A stretch of 16,567 bases of DNA from an uncultured Bacteroides sp. (GTDB lineage Bacteria > Bacteroidota > Bacteroidia > Bacteroidales > Bacteroidaceae). The stretch is taken from the NCBI GenBank assembly GCA_900755095.1, contig CAAEFE010000113.1, positions 1 to 16,567 on the forward strand, given 5' to 3'. The translations under genes were made by a program, and so were the position numbers. This document shows positions 1-7,789 of the stretch, in pieces. How positions within the stretch are numbered: the stretch's first letter is position 1; every line of letters begins with the position of its first letter. Under the pieces are notes generated by a model, which saw only the letters and a list, made by a program, of their open reading frames with translations, was not told the DNA's origin and did no database searches.

Positions 1-1514
1 GCTTTTTCTTCCCATTGGCAAGCACATTCGTAAGTGTCGCGTGGGTCAAGGATCTTCGGATCAACACCCGGAAGTTCTGTAGGAACAACAAAGTCGAAGT
101 AAGGCATAACCTTAGTAGGAGCTTTGTCGATAGAACCGTCAAGGATAGCGTCGATGATACCACGAGTATCTTTGATAGAGATACGTTTGCCAGTACCATT
201 CCAACCAGTGTTAACCAAGTATGCCTTAGCACCAGTTTTTTCCATCTTCTTCACCAGTTCTTCACCGTATTTAGTTGGGTGCAGTGACAAGAAAGCAGCA
301 CCGAAACAAGCCGAGAATGTCGGAGTCGGTTCAGTGATACCACGTTCTGTACCAGCCAATTTAGCTGTAAAACCAGACAAGAAGTAATATTTAGTTTGTT
401 CTGCGTTCAGGATAGATACCGGAGGCAATACACCGAATGCGTCAGCTGACAAGAAGATAACTTGTTTAGCATGAGGACCTTTAGACACCGGTTTAACGAT
501 GTTTTCGATGTGATAGATAGGATAAGAAACACGAGTGTTTTCAGTTACTGACTTGTCAGCGAAGTTGATTTCGCCTTCAGCGTTAACTGTACAGTTTTCC
601 AACAAAGCATCGCGTTTGATAGCATTCCAGATGTCCGGTTCGCTTTCTTTATCCAAGTTGATAACTTTAGCGTAGCAACCACCTTCGAAGTTGAATACAC
701 CTTCGTCATCCCATCCGTGTTCGTCATCACCGATCAACAAACGTTTCGGGTCAGTAGACAAAGTAGTCTTACCTGTACCTGACAGACCGAAGAAGATAGC
801 TGAGCTCTTGCCTTCTTTATCAGTGTTAGCAGAGCAGTGCATAGAAGCCATACCGTTCAAAGGCAATAAGTAGTTCATGTAAGAGAACATACCTTTCTTC
901 ATTTCACCACCGTACCAAGTATTCAGGATAACCTGGATCTTTTCAGTCAAGTTGAATACAACTGCAGTTTCCGAGTTCAAGCCCAGTTCTTTGTAGTTTT
1001 CAACTTTAGCTTTAGAAGCGTTCATGATAACGAAATCAGGTTCACCGAAGTTAGCCAGTTCTTCAGCTGTCGGACGGATGAACATGTTTGTTACGAAGTG
1101 AGCTTGCCATGCCACTTCCATGATGAAGCGCAGTTTCAAGCGAGAGTTTTCGTTAGCTCCGCAGAAAGCGTCAACAACGAACAGTCTTTTGTTAGAAAGT
1201 TCTTTAGTTGCCAAATCTTTCACAGCTGCCCAACATTTAGCGTCAACTGGTTTGTTGTCGTTTTTGTATTCTTCAGAAGTCCACCATACTGTATTTTCGC
1301 TGGTTTCGTCTTTTACGAAGAATTTATCTTTAGGAGAACGTCCTGTATAAACGCCAGTCATTACGTTTACAGCGCCCATGTTAGTTACCTGGCCTTTTTC
1401 AAAACCTTCCAAACCTGGTTTTGTTTCTTCAGCGAACAAAACGTCATAAGACGGATTGTGCACAATCTCGGTCACACCTGTGATACCGTACTTGCTTAAA
1501 TCTAAATTTGCCAT
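1..1514 (-). CDS. pckA: Phosphoenolpyruvate carboxykinase (ATP), 3' end outside window
   Basis: ATP-dependent PEP carboxykinase interconverts oxaloacetate + ATP and PEP + CO2 + ADP in the cytoplasm. In Bacteroides the enzyme is known to run largely in the CO2-fixing direction on the fermentative route to succinate. The frame opens at ATG 1512-1514 ([10 protein letters not shown]) and stays open to the window edge, giving 504 full codons of a family length near 535, so roughly 30 C-terminal residues are missing. Visible motifs are the substrate-binding [10 protein letters not shown] (R59), a WYGGEMKKG segment, the kinase-1a P-loop GLSGTGKT (residues 243-250), the metal/kinase-2 region [12 protein letters not shown], and [16 protein letters not shown]. 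These assign the ATP family rather than the GTP family. It is transcribed divergently from upp. The leader contains a Bacteroides -7 element and a small hairpin, described separately. Identification is secure; only the missing C-terminus is unseen. Confidence 0.97.
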   Translation of the reverse strand, partial: MANLDLSKYGITGVTEIVHNPSYDVLFAEETKPGLEGFEKGQVTNMGAVNVMTGVYTGRSPKDKFFVKDETSENTVWWTSEEYKNDNKPVDAKCWAAVKDLATKELSNKRLFVVDAFCGANENSRLKLRFIMEVAWQAHFVTNMFIRPTAEELANFGEPDFVIMNASKAKVENYKELGLNSETAVVFNLTEKIQVILNTWYGGEMKKGMFSYMNYLLPLNGMASMHCSANTDKEGKSSAIFFGLSGTGKTTLSTDPKRLLIGDDEHGWDDEGVFNFEGGCYAKVINLDKESEPDIWNAIKRDALLENCTVNAEGEINFADKSVTENTRVSYPIYHIENIVKPVSKGPHAKQVIFLSADAFGVLPPVSILNAEQTKYYFLSGFTAKLAGTERGITEPTPTFSACFGAAFLSLHPTKYGEELVKKMEKTGAKAYLVNTGWNGTGKRISIKDTRGIIDAILDGSIDKAPTKVMPYFDFVVPTELPGVDPKILDPRDTYECACQWEEK

Positions 1515-1607
1515 TTTTTTTGAATTAATTAAAATTGGTATTTCGTTTTATTATCTCTTTTCACCTGAACATGAGGAGCTTTGGGTGCCTCCTTGTAAAT
1601 CCGGGTA

Positions 1608-1615
1608 CAAAAGTA
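1608..1615 (-). promoter_or_regulatory. Probable pckA -7 promoter element
   Basis: The minus strand reads TACTTTTG, an exact match to the Bacteroides -7 consensus TAnnTTTG, 93 bases upstream of the pckA start codon. No good TTTG is found about 19-20 bases further upstream; the best region is only T-rich (TTCTT). The element predicts a leader of roughly 85 bases. The consensus match is seen directly; its use as a promoter is inferred. Confidence 0.5.
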
Positions 1616-1706
1616 ATACTTTCTTTGAAAAGGAAGAAGGGATTAGAGAAATTTTTCCCTAATTGAATCTCTTTTATAAATTCCTAACAATATCTGCAAA
1701 CTGAAT

Positions 1707-1737
1707 ATTGCAATTTGAAAGATTATCGTTTACTTTG
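1707..1737 (+). promoter_or_regulatory. Possible upp promoter
   Basis: ATTG at 1707-1710 is followed after 19 bases by TTACTTTG at 1730-1737. This is close to the Bacteroides pattern TTTG ... TAnnTTTG, with one mismatch in each box. It lies 58 bases before the upp ATG. The spacing is right but neither box is perfect, so it is tentative. Confidence 0.35.
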
Positions 1738-1795
1738 CAAGCCAGAACGTTCTCAATACGATGAAAATGAGATTAAATTATGATTAAACTATAAT

Positions 1796-2449
1796 ATGAA
1801 AGTAATTGATTTTAGCCAAACAAATTCGATTCTAAACCAGTACATATCCGAAATCAGAAATGTAGAAGTTCAGAATGACCGCCTACGTTTCCGCCGTAAC
1901 ATTGAACGGATCGGAGAAATCATGGCTTACGAAATGAGCAAAGAGTTCCGATACTCAGTAAAAAACATCCGGACACCACTGGGCATTGCTCCCGTCAGCA
2001 CACCGGACAACCAGCTTGTCATCAGCACCATTCTCCGCGCCGGCCTTCCTTTTCACCAAGGCTTCCTAAGCTATTTCGACGGAGCAGAAAATGCATTTGT
2101 GTCCGCCTATCGAAAATATAAAGATACCCTGAAATTTGATATACATATAGAATATATCGCATCTCCGCGTATTGACGACAAAACGCTGATTATCACCGAT
2201 CCGATGCTGGCTACAGGCGGCAGTATGGAACTGAGTTATCAGGCCATGCTTACCAAAGGCCATCCCGCCGAAATTCACGTAGCTTCGATCATTGCCAGCC
2301 AACATGCAATCGATCATATCAAGAGCGTATTTCCCGAAGACAAAACAACCATTTGGTGTGCTGCCATCGATCCTGAAATCAATGAACATTCCTATATTGT
2401 ACCGGGGCTGGGCGACGCAGGCGATCTGGCTTATGGAGAAAAAGAGTAA
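1796..2449 (+). CDS. upp: Uracil phosphoribosyltransferase
   Basis: Converts uracil + PRPP to UMP + pyrophosphate, salvaging free uracil in the cytoplasm. The 217-residue protein matches the usual length of the family (about 210). The PRPP-binding loop is clear at residues 131-143 (LIITDPMLATGGS), and the uracil-binding C-terminal stretch IVPGLGDAGDLAYG is at 201-214. TILRAGLPFHQGF (78-90) matches the conserved N-terminal 'RAGL' region. The start ATG follows an A/T-rich stretch with no Shine-Dalgarno sequence, as is normal in Bacteroides. It stands alone on the plus strand, divergent from pckA and convergent with the AraC-family gene, with 6 bases between the two stop codons and no visible terminator between them. 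No pyrimidine operon or uracil permease is adjacent. Confidence 0.95.
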   Translation: MKVIDFSQTNSILNQYISEIRNVEVQNDRLRFRRNIERIGEIMAYEMSKEFRYSVKNIRTPLGIAPVSTPDNQLVISTILRAGLPFHQGFLSYFDGAENAFVSAYRKYKDTLKFDIHIEYIASPRIDDKTLIITDPMLATGGSMELSYQAMLTKGHPAEIHVASIIASQHAIDHIKSVFPEDKTTIWCAAIDPEINEHSYIVPGLGDAGDLAYGEKE

Positions 2450-2455
2450 TATCGA

Positions 2456-3328
2456 TTAAAGATTCCTTCGATATTGCTGCGGCGACATCCCCATTTGCTT
2501 CTTGAAGAATGTGCCAAAATAAGAAGCATTGGGGAAGCCGAATTCATTGGAAATCTCCTGAATATTTTTTTGCGTATTCTTCAACAAAGAGATACACTTA
2601 CGGATAATCGCCTTGAATACAAGTTCCTGCACCGTATACCCACAGATGCTTTTGGAAAGAGCCGAAAGGTATTTCGGAGACAAACAGAGTTTATCCGCAT
2701 AGAATTCCACACTCCTTTCCTGCATATAATATTGCTCTATCAACTGGATGAGACGGACAAATATCTCATTTTTCCGCCCGCCCGTTTCCTGTCCGGCACT
2801 AATCAATTTACGGTTATAGACCGAACAAATACGATAGGTCAGTGCCAGCAGAAGGAGTTTCTGCTCATAAAGGCTAAACACACTCTCCTCCATTTCCAGC
2901 ACACTGTCTATCAAAGACATATACTTCATAATCTCATCTTCCTCGCCGGTATTCCATACACAAGAGAGTTCCGGAGTAAGTTTCGAATACATATACATGG
3001 AAACCACGGAGTTGCCGATAATGTCACGTATCGGTTCTATCTGATAGGCAAGAATAAGAATTTCCACATCTTCGGTCTCCTGAAGCACTTGAACCCAAGA
3101 TTCCTCATGAATAAACAAGGTCTCACCCGCCTTGGCAGAAGCGCACTTATTATCAAGAGAAAACTGGAAACTACCTTGCCGGCAGACAATCAAACCAAGC
3201 CCCTGCATCAGAAAAGGTTCTTTTAAAGAAGATGGAAAACAACTGAGCACACCTCCCGAACTGCATATATTCTTCCCGCTTTTCAGATCGCGGTCAAGCT
3301 GTAATAAACGTTCCTGCTGAGTATCCAT
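2456..3328 (-). CDS. AraC-family transcriptional regulator
   Basis: A 290-residue regulator. The C-terminal third (about 190-290) is an AraC/XylS DNA-binding domain with two helix-turn-helix units: the first around FYADKLCLSPKYLSALSKSI (209-228), the second around NIQEISNEFGFPNASYFGTF (255-274), followed by the family signature FKKQMGMSPQQYRR. The N-terminal part (about 20-110) has the alternating pattern of a cupin-like effector domain (GLIVCRQGSFQFSLD, KAGETLFI). The effector is unknown. It begins 39 bases after the stop of the MFS pump gene on the same strand, so it is probably the last gene of the efflux operon and may control it. That placement, downstream rather than divergent, would couple regulator level to pump expression. 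I see no convincing separate promoter in the 39-base gap, which contains a CACTGA direct repeat (3331-3344). Confidence 0.9.
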   Translation of the reverse strand: MDTQQERLLQLDRDLKSGKNICSSGGVLSCFPSSLKEPFLMQGLGLIVCRQGSFQFSLDNKCASAKAGETLFIHEESWVQVLQETEDVEILILAYQIEPIRDIIGNSVVSMYMYSKLTPELSCVWNTGEEDEIMKYMSLIDSVLEMEESVFSLYEQKLLLLALTYRICSVYNRKLISAGQETGGRKNEIFVRLIQLIEQYYMQERSVEFYADKLCLSPKYLSALSKSICGYTVQELVFKAIIRKCISLLKNTQKNIQEISNEFGFPNASYFGTFFKKQMGMSPQQYRRNL

Positions 3329-3367
3329 AACACTGACTCACTGATAAATTACTATTGAAAAACGATA

Positions 3368-5005
3368 CTAAGTTAGCAATTTTCGTTTGGGATAAGGCAC
3401 TACGAGCACAAAAATCATACAAATAACGCCTGCATAAATAGTCCACCCTGCCATTTCTTTCACAGCAGAGAGCGTAGCCTGCACCTGTATCCGCCCCTTG
3501 ACGGACATGGCAGCCATGTTATGCGCTTCCGTTTCACTCTTTCCCTGATATTGCATTCCCTGCACGGTATTGGTATACGAAGCAGAAGCTTCGGGGTTTA
3601 CCAGATCAACATTTTGTGCATAACGGGTAATATAATGTTGCTGGCGCTCCTGCAGTACATTTGAATAAATAGCCCCTCCGATACCCGGTCCCAGTACCAT
3701 ACGGACGGTAAGCATGATGCAAATCCAGGTCGAAAGATATTTGAAAGGCATCCGCTGATTGGCATATGCTGCCGTCAATGCATATAAAATCATCATTCCG
3801 ATGGTACGAATAATTACGGGATACTTCATTCGTTCGTAAAGTCCGGCTGTCTGCACTTCGAAGTACATGAATCCTGCCGACAATGCCAGAAAGAAAAAGC
3901 CAAGAGCAAAAAGATATTTCAGATGCACCCCTTTAGACCCCAATACAATGGAAATCAAGGCACCGATAAAATAACCGACCATACACCAGTTTGCCAGCGA
4001 TGCATTCTGCAAATTATCCAGGTGCATCCCGACTCCTGCATACACATTGACAAACATTGCGCTGGAATTGATAATCATCAGCAATAAATAAAGCAAAGCC
4101 CCCATACGAATGGTACGCAGCCTCAACGCCCCCAAAATAAAGTAGGAAGACCGCCGGGTAACATCCATATAAAGAAAAATCCCGGCAAAAAGGATACTGA
4201 TCGCCGTTGCCCAGCAAATAGATGGATCATCATACCAATCCAGCACCTTGCCATAAACCAGCACATAAGTGATGCACGTCAATGATATGCAAAATGCGGT
4301 CACATTGCCGAATTTGCGGAAGTTGATAGGGAAACGTCCGGCAAAACCATGATTAGGCATCGTAATGAACAGTATCAGAATGGACAGCAGCAGAATACCC
4401 ATCATAAAATAATATACATATTTCCATTCGTATTCGAAAGCCAGCCAAGCCGTTAGCGCCGTACCCATTTGCCCCAGGATCATAAAAAACAGATAAACTA
4501 CCGGCTGGCTGATACATTTTTCGATATCCAGTTTATTCCATCCCGTCGCGTCTTTCGGTTCCATGCCGGGAGTAATATTACGCGTTGCCTCCATGCCAAA
4601 AGCATATTTGATCAGCGTAAACAGATTGACCATCATCAGTACCATACGCAGGAACCCTGTCAGCAGGCTGCAGAGTGCCAGCAAAAAGATACTGTCGGTT
4701 TTGGCACATACATAGCTGAATACATACATCAGTGCAAAACCTGCGATACACATCAGTTTCTCCCGTCGTATACAAACTAGTTCATACAAGAAGGGAGCAA
4801 ATGCCGCCATACCGATGGAAGTCACAAAATTGGCAAACTGAATATGCTCGGAAATAATACCCAAGCCGCTCATCATCTCGGTACTGTTCACGGAGTATAC
4901 CCCGCCCACCGAAAGAATCGGCAGGAAAAAGAACAGCAGAATAATAATACCTATCGGTTTGGGCACCCAATTGTAAAAAGGATAATTTCTAGGACACGAA
5001 GGCAT
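3368..5005 (-). CDS. MFS efflux pump, EmrB/DHA2-like inner membrane protein
   Basis: A 545-residue polytopic protein with about 14 hydrophobic segments (roughly 15-37, 56-76, 83-102, 105-133, 168-190, 195-217, 235-253, 263-281, 300-322, 336-356, 362-383, 396-414, 423-446, 519-537). The 14-segment count and the long hydrophilic loop (about 450-515) before the last segment are as in drug:H+ antiporter-2 pumps such as EmrB. A glycine-rich LGPGIGGAIYSNVLQ (438-452) lies at the end of segment 13. The classical MFS motifs are weak, so it belongs to a divergent branch common in Bacteroidetes. It starts 5 bases after the adaptor gene's stop, which implies translational coupling. With the upstream adaptor and TolC-like channel it should pump a hydrophobic or amphipathic compound out of the cell. 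The substrate cannot be read from sequence. Confidence 0.85.
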   Translation of the reverse strand: MPSCPRNYPFYNWVPKPIGIIILLFFFLPILSVGGVYSVNSTEMMSGLGIISEHIQFANFVTSIGMAAFAPFLYELVCIRREKLMCIAGFALMYVFSYVCAKTDSIFLLALCSLLTGFLRMVLMMVNLFTLIKYAFGMEATRNITPGMEPKDATGWNKLDIEKCISQPVVYLFFMILGQMGTALTAWLAFEYEWKYVYYFMMGILLLSILILFITMPNHGFAGRFPINFRKFGNVTAFCISLTCITYVLVYGKVLDWYDDPSICWATAISILFAGIFLYMDVTRRSSYFILGALRLRTIRMGALLYLLLMIINSSAMFVNVYAGVGMHLDNLQNASLANWCMVGYFIGALISIVLGSKGVHLKYLFALGFFFLALSAGFMYFEVQTAGLYERMKYPVIIRTIGMMILYALTAAYANQRMPFKYLSTWICIMLTVRMVLGPGIGGAIYSNVLQERQQHYITRYAQNVDLVNPEASASYTNTVQGMQYQGKSETEAHNMAAMSVKGRIQVQATLSAVKEMAGWTIYAGVICMIFVLVVPYPKRKLLT

Positions 5006-5010
5006 GGCTA

Positions 5011-6102
5011 TCAGAGTTTAGCTTTTACTACTACCATCATACCCGCCGCCAGCTTATCATTATCTTCCTTCGATAAATCCGTAAAATCAATACGGACAGG
5101 GATACGCTGCTGTATTTTCACAAAGTTTCCGGCAGAATTGTCAGTCGGCACCAACGAATATTTAGAACCTGTCGCTCCGGAAATAGCAGTCACTTTGCCT
5201 GTAAACTCTTTCTTACTGATAGCATCTACCGTGATAGCCACCTCCTGCCCGATGCGGAGATTCTCTATCTGCGTTTCTTTATAATTAGCAATAATCCATT
5301 TTTGTGTATCGGGCAGAATATATGTAATGCATTGCCCTGCTGTAATGAACTGCCCTTCTTCCAGAGAACGTCTGCCTAACTTGCCATCGCAAGGAGCCAG
5401 TACAACCGTATACGAAAGATTCAGCCGTGCCATTTCAAGCGCAGCCGTAGCACGCTGGATGGCAGCTTCCGTATTCTCACGACGGTGAGATACTTCATTC
5501 ACTCCCGAAAGAGCCGCCTCCCGCTGGCGCCTGGTTGCTTCCAGCTTCTTAAAGGTAGCTTCATACTCTGTTGTAATCTGTTCCAACTGGATAGGTGTCG
5601 CCGCATTTCGTTTGACCAAATTTTCATACCGCTGACGGTCTTTCTCCAGTTTTGCTAGCCGGATTTCTATTTCAGCTATAGACGCATCATACACAGATGC
5701 AGTCGTTTGTGTAGTCTGCAAGGTAGCATTTATCACAGTGGCGCCTGCCTGCGCATCCTTCAATGCAGCCTCAGCTTCCATCACCCGGATTTTATATTCG
5801 CGGTCGTCCAGCACCAGCAAGGTATCACCTTTACGTACCTGCTGATGTTCCGTAAAATAAATCTTATTAATATAGCCCGATGCACGCAGATTGACAGGTG
5901 ACACATATTGCTCTATCTGCGCATCATTGCTGGTTTCCGTCTGCTTATAGCCCAGAAAGAGAAAAACAATTTCAATTACTCCCCAAACAATCACAGCAAC
6001 TCCAAACAGACTTACTATAATCTGCCAGCGGCGTAATTTTCTCATTTTCTTAGCTTTCTCCTGATGCGTACTGGAGATTGTATTATTGTCCATTGTTTCC
6101 AT
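5011..6102 (-). CDS. HlyD/EmrA-family membrane fusion (adaptor) protein
   Basis: A 363-residue periplasmic adaptor that links the inner membrane pump to the outer membrane channel. It has a short cytoplasmic N-terminus and one membrane anchor (about 27-51). A split biotinyl-lipoyl-like domain has its first half at about 66-100 (VSPVNLRASGYINKIYF...VRKGDTLLVLD) and its second half at 232-265 (TVVLAPCDGKLGRRSLEEGQ). Between the halves is a long alpha-helical hairpin (105-230) rich in A, E, K, Q and R. A beta-barrel region follows, and GNFVKIQQRIPVRIDF (325-340) is the EmrA-type signature. The gene lies 24 bases downstream of the TolC-like gene and 5 bases upstream of the pump gene. An internal ATG at codon 4 is an alternative start; the difference is trivial. 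Confidence 0.92.
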   Translation of the reverse strand: METMDNNTISSTHQEKAKKMRKLRRWQIIVSLFGVAVIVWGVIEIVFLFLGYKQTETSNDAQIEQYVSPVNLRASGYINKIYFTEHQQVRKGDTLLVLDDREYKIRVMEAEAALKDAQAGATVINATLQTTQTTASVYDASIAEIEIRLAKLEKDRQRYENLVKRNAATPIQLEQITTEYEATFKKLEATRRQREAALSGVNEVSHRRENTEAAIQRATAALEMARLNLSYTVVLAPCDGKLGRRSLEEGQFITAGQCITYILPDTQKWIIANYKETQIENLRIGQEVAITVDAISKKEFTGKVTAISGATGSKYSLVPTDNSAGNFVKIQQRIPVRIDFTDLSKEDNDKLAAGMMVVVKAKL

Positions 6103-6126
6103 ATGAATGATTCAATTAGTTATCTG

Positions 6127-7452
6127 TTATTTGAACAAGGATGAGATCTGTCCGGTTAGTTTCAGTAACATCAGGTTGGTCACCCGATAATTATAATGTG
6201 CACTAATGTAGTTGTTCTGTGCCTCGCTCATCCGCATTTCATCCTGCAGAACTTCAGTCATTGAAGTGATTCCTTCCCGATAGCGGTCGGTAGTAACCGT
6301 ATACACTTCTTCGGCAAGCAGATAATTGTCTTTCTGTTTTTTAAAGTTCCGCTGGTTATTCATCAAGTCATTTACAGCATTCAAATACTGTGTTTGCAGA
6401 TTCTTCCGTGTATCCAACCGTGAAAGTTTCATGGTTTCGATATCGATCATTGCTTTCCGGATCTTATACTTCTTATCCAAACCATCAAAAATAGGAATAC
6501 GCAAAGTCAGTCCCACCCCATAAGAACGGAACCAATGATTGGACGGACCGGAATGAAACCAATGATAAGCCTCATCAGTATAAGCGGCAAACCTCCAGTT
6601 TCCCGTCAGATTGAGAGAAGGAATATAGCCATTACTTATCAATCGTTTCTGCCGCTCTGCCAGCTGCACCTGTGATTGAAGCAACTGAAGCTCATAGAGG
6701 TTTTCCGACAACCCGGTCAAAGCAACCGTAGCGATACTATCCGTATTGACCGGCAACAGGCCGATTTCTTTTTCTGCCGGATAATCCATGATGTACTTCA
6801 GCATATTAAGCTGCTGCGTCATCATCGCCTGCGCATTGTCATACTGTACTTTCAGATTTTCCAGATTGATATTCACCCGCTTCAAGTCAACTTCCATTGC
6901 CATTCCATTATCAAAGAAAGCCTGTGTGATATCTCTCAGTTCTTCCAATCGGGTGATATTGGCTTTTATCAATGCAATCTGTTCCGCAGTAACCTGTCCC
7001 AGATAGTACATTTTACTGATCTGCAAGATCAAATCTTCCCGTGCCTTTTCATACGAAAGCCGGCTCATCTCATCCACAATCTCTGCTATGGAAATCGAAG
7101 TATAGAGAGTCTGATTATAAAGTGGCATCTGCAATTCTATCCCGGCATTGGCACTATATTGCAACGTTCGGGTAATATTATAAGGTACTCCATAGGAAGA
7201 ACCGTCAGTTACTGAGACAGGCGGATCGATATTATCATTAAAGTTGGCAAAGCCATTGATTTGCGGCAACAGCTTCACCCGATTCTCCGAAATGCCATAC
7301 TTACTTTTCTGCATCGCTTTTCGTTTTCCCTGTAAAGAGAGATTGTTCTCAATCCCTATACGAAGGCAGTTCTCCAGAGTCAGAATATTCTGTGCGCCTC
7401 CATGAATGGCAAGGAGGCAAAAAAAGGTAAAAATGAACAATAGTCTTTTCAT
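6127..7452 (-). CDS. TolC-like outer membrane efflux protein
   Basis: Outer membrane channel of the tripartite exporter. I place the start at ATG 7450-7452, giving 441 residues that open with a signal peptide: MKRLLF, hydrophobic core IFTFFCLLAI, then HGGAQ with probable cleavage near AQ|N. The open frame extends 27 codons further upstream (to 7533), but that extension would bury the signal peptide and includes a -7 promoter match, so it is unlikely to be translated. The mature protein carries two OEP repeats: LTLENCLRIGIENNLSLQGK near the N-terminus with LLPQINGFANF after it, and a second half with IPSLNLTGNWRF, LRIPIFDG and long helices ending in YRVTNLMLLKLTGQI. Length and repeat layout match TolC/CusC-type channels. 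It is the first gene of the efflux operon. Confidence 0.92.
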   Translation of the reverse strand: MKRLLFIFTFFCLLAIHGGAQNILTLENCLRIGIENNLSLQGKRKAMQKSKYGISENRVKLLPQINGFANFNDNIDPPVSVTDGSSYGVPYNITRTLQYSANAGIELQMPLYNQTLYTSISIAEIVDEMSRLSYEKAREDLILQISKMYYLGQVTAEQIALIKANITRLEELRDITQAFFDNGMAMEVDLKRVNINLENLKVQYDNAQAMMTQQLNMLKYIMDYPAEKEIGLLPVNTDSIATVALTGLSENLYELQLLQSQVQLAERQKRLISNGYIPSLNLTGNWRFAAYTDEAYHWFHSGPSNHWFRSYGVGLTLRIPIFDGLDKKYKIRKAMIDIETMKLSRLDTRKNLQTQYLNAVNDLMNNQRNFKKQKDNYLLAEEVYTVTTDRYREGITSMTEVLQDEMRMSEAQNNYISAHYNYRVTNLMLLKLTGQISSLFK

Positions 7453-7475
7453 AATAATCGCTCTATATTCAGGCA

Positions 7476-7483
7476 CAAATTTA
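7476..7483 (-). promoter_or_regulatory. Probable -7 element of the efflux operon
   Basis: The minus strand reads TAAATTTG, an exact match to TAnnTTTG, 23 bases upstream of the chosen TolC start. The predicted leader is about 15-20 bases. A TTTG lies upstream (7495-7498) but only 11 bases away, too close for a normal -33 box, which may mean a weak or activator-dependent promoter. That would fit control by the AraC-family regulator, but this is inference. Confidence 0.45.
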
Positions 7484-7713
7484 ATGGGTTGCGACAAAAT
7501 GGGACTATCCATATATCGACTGTTTATGTTCATATTTTCCTTTTTCAGTCCTGATATCCACCTTAATTATTATAATATCACTATATTTAATAGACAAATC
7601 TTCGCCCTTTGTCGATTTCCTTTTCTTCTGTTTAAAGAACCACTTAACTTTGGAATATAAAATCAATTAACAGCAAAACAGCGTTTGTTTTTCATAATTT
7701 TTTAGTGAATGCA

Positions 7714-7748
7714 TAAGCGGCTCTCTTCGGGATGAAGAGAGCCGCTTA
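7714..7748 (-). terminator. Hairpin terminator after the YfhO-like gene
   Basis: Perfect 15-bp inverted repeat (7714-7728 with 7734-7748) around a 5-base loop GGGAT. The stem core is AAGCGGCTCTCTTC. It lies 41 bases beyond the YfhO-like stop codon on the minus strand and before the efflux promoter, which separates the two transcription units. There is no strong T-run directly after the stem; T/A-rich sequence follows on the minus strand (CACTAAAAAATT). The stem is certain and its role as terminator is likely. Confidence 0.8.
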
Positions 7749-7789
7749 AGGTATATAGAGTACAATATAGTACAAGATCAGAAAAAAGT

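Larger units (their letters stand above)
7453..7789. other. Gene-free region between yfhO-like gene and efflux operon
   Basis: 337 bases with no credible gene. From right to left on the minus strand it holds the YfhO-side hairpin terminator (7714-7748), then a very A/T-rich stretch, then the efflux -7 element (7476-7483). A small dyad AATAT-CACT-ATATT sits at 7574-7587 and could be an operator, but in such A/T-rich DNA it may be chance. A plus-strand reading frame at 7406-7660 overlaps the TolC N-terminus and has no coding character. Confidence 0.6.

Noticed and set aside
1098..1499. 133-residue plus-strand reading frame over pckA
   Set aside because: It is antisense to a highly conserved enzyme; its low-complexity Phe/Val-rich translation is typical of a shadow.
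2474..3226. 250-residue plus-strand reading frame
   Set aside because: It is fully antisense to the AraC-family gene, whose HTH motifs are clear; the translation has no recognisable domain and looks like a shadow frame.
6676..7215. 179-residue plus-strand reading frame over the TolC-like gene
   Set aside because: It is antisense to a gene with clear OEP repeats and has no family match that I recognise.
7574..7587. AATAT-CACT-ATATT operator
   Set aside because: It is a five-base dyad in very A/T-rich DNA, easily a chance occurrence, and it is 90 bases upstream of the -7 element.
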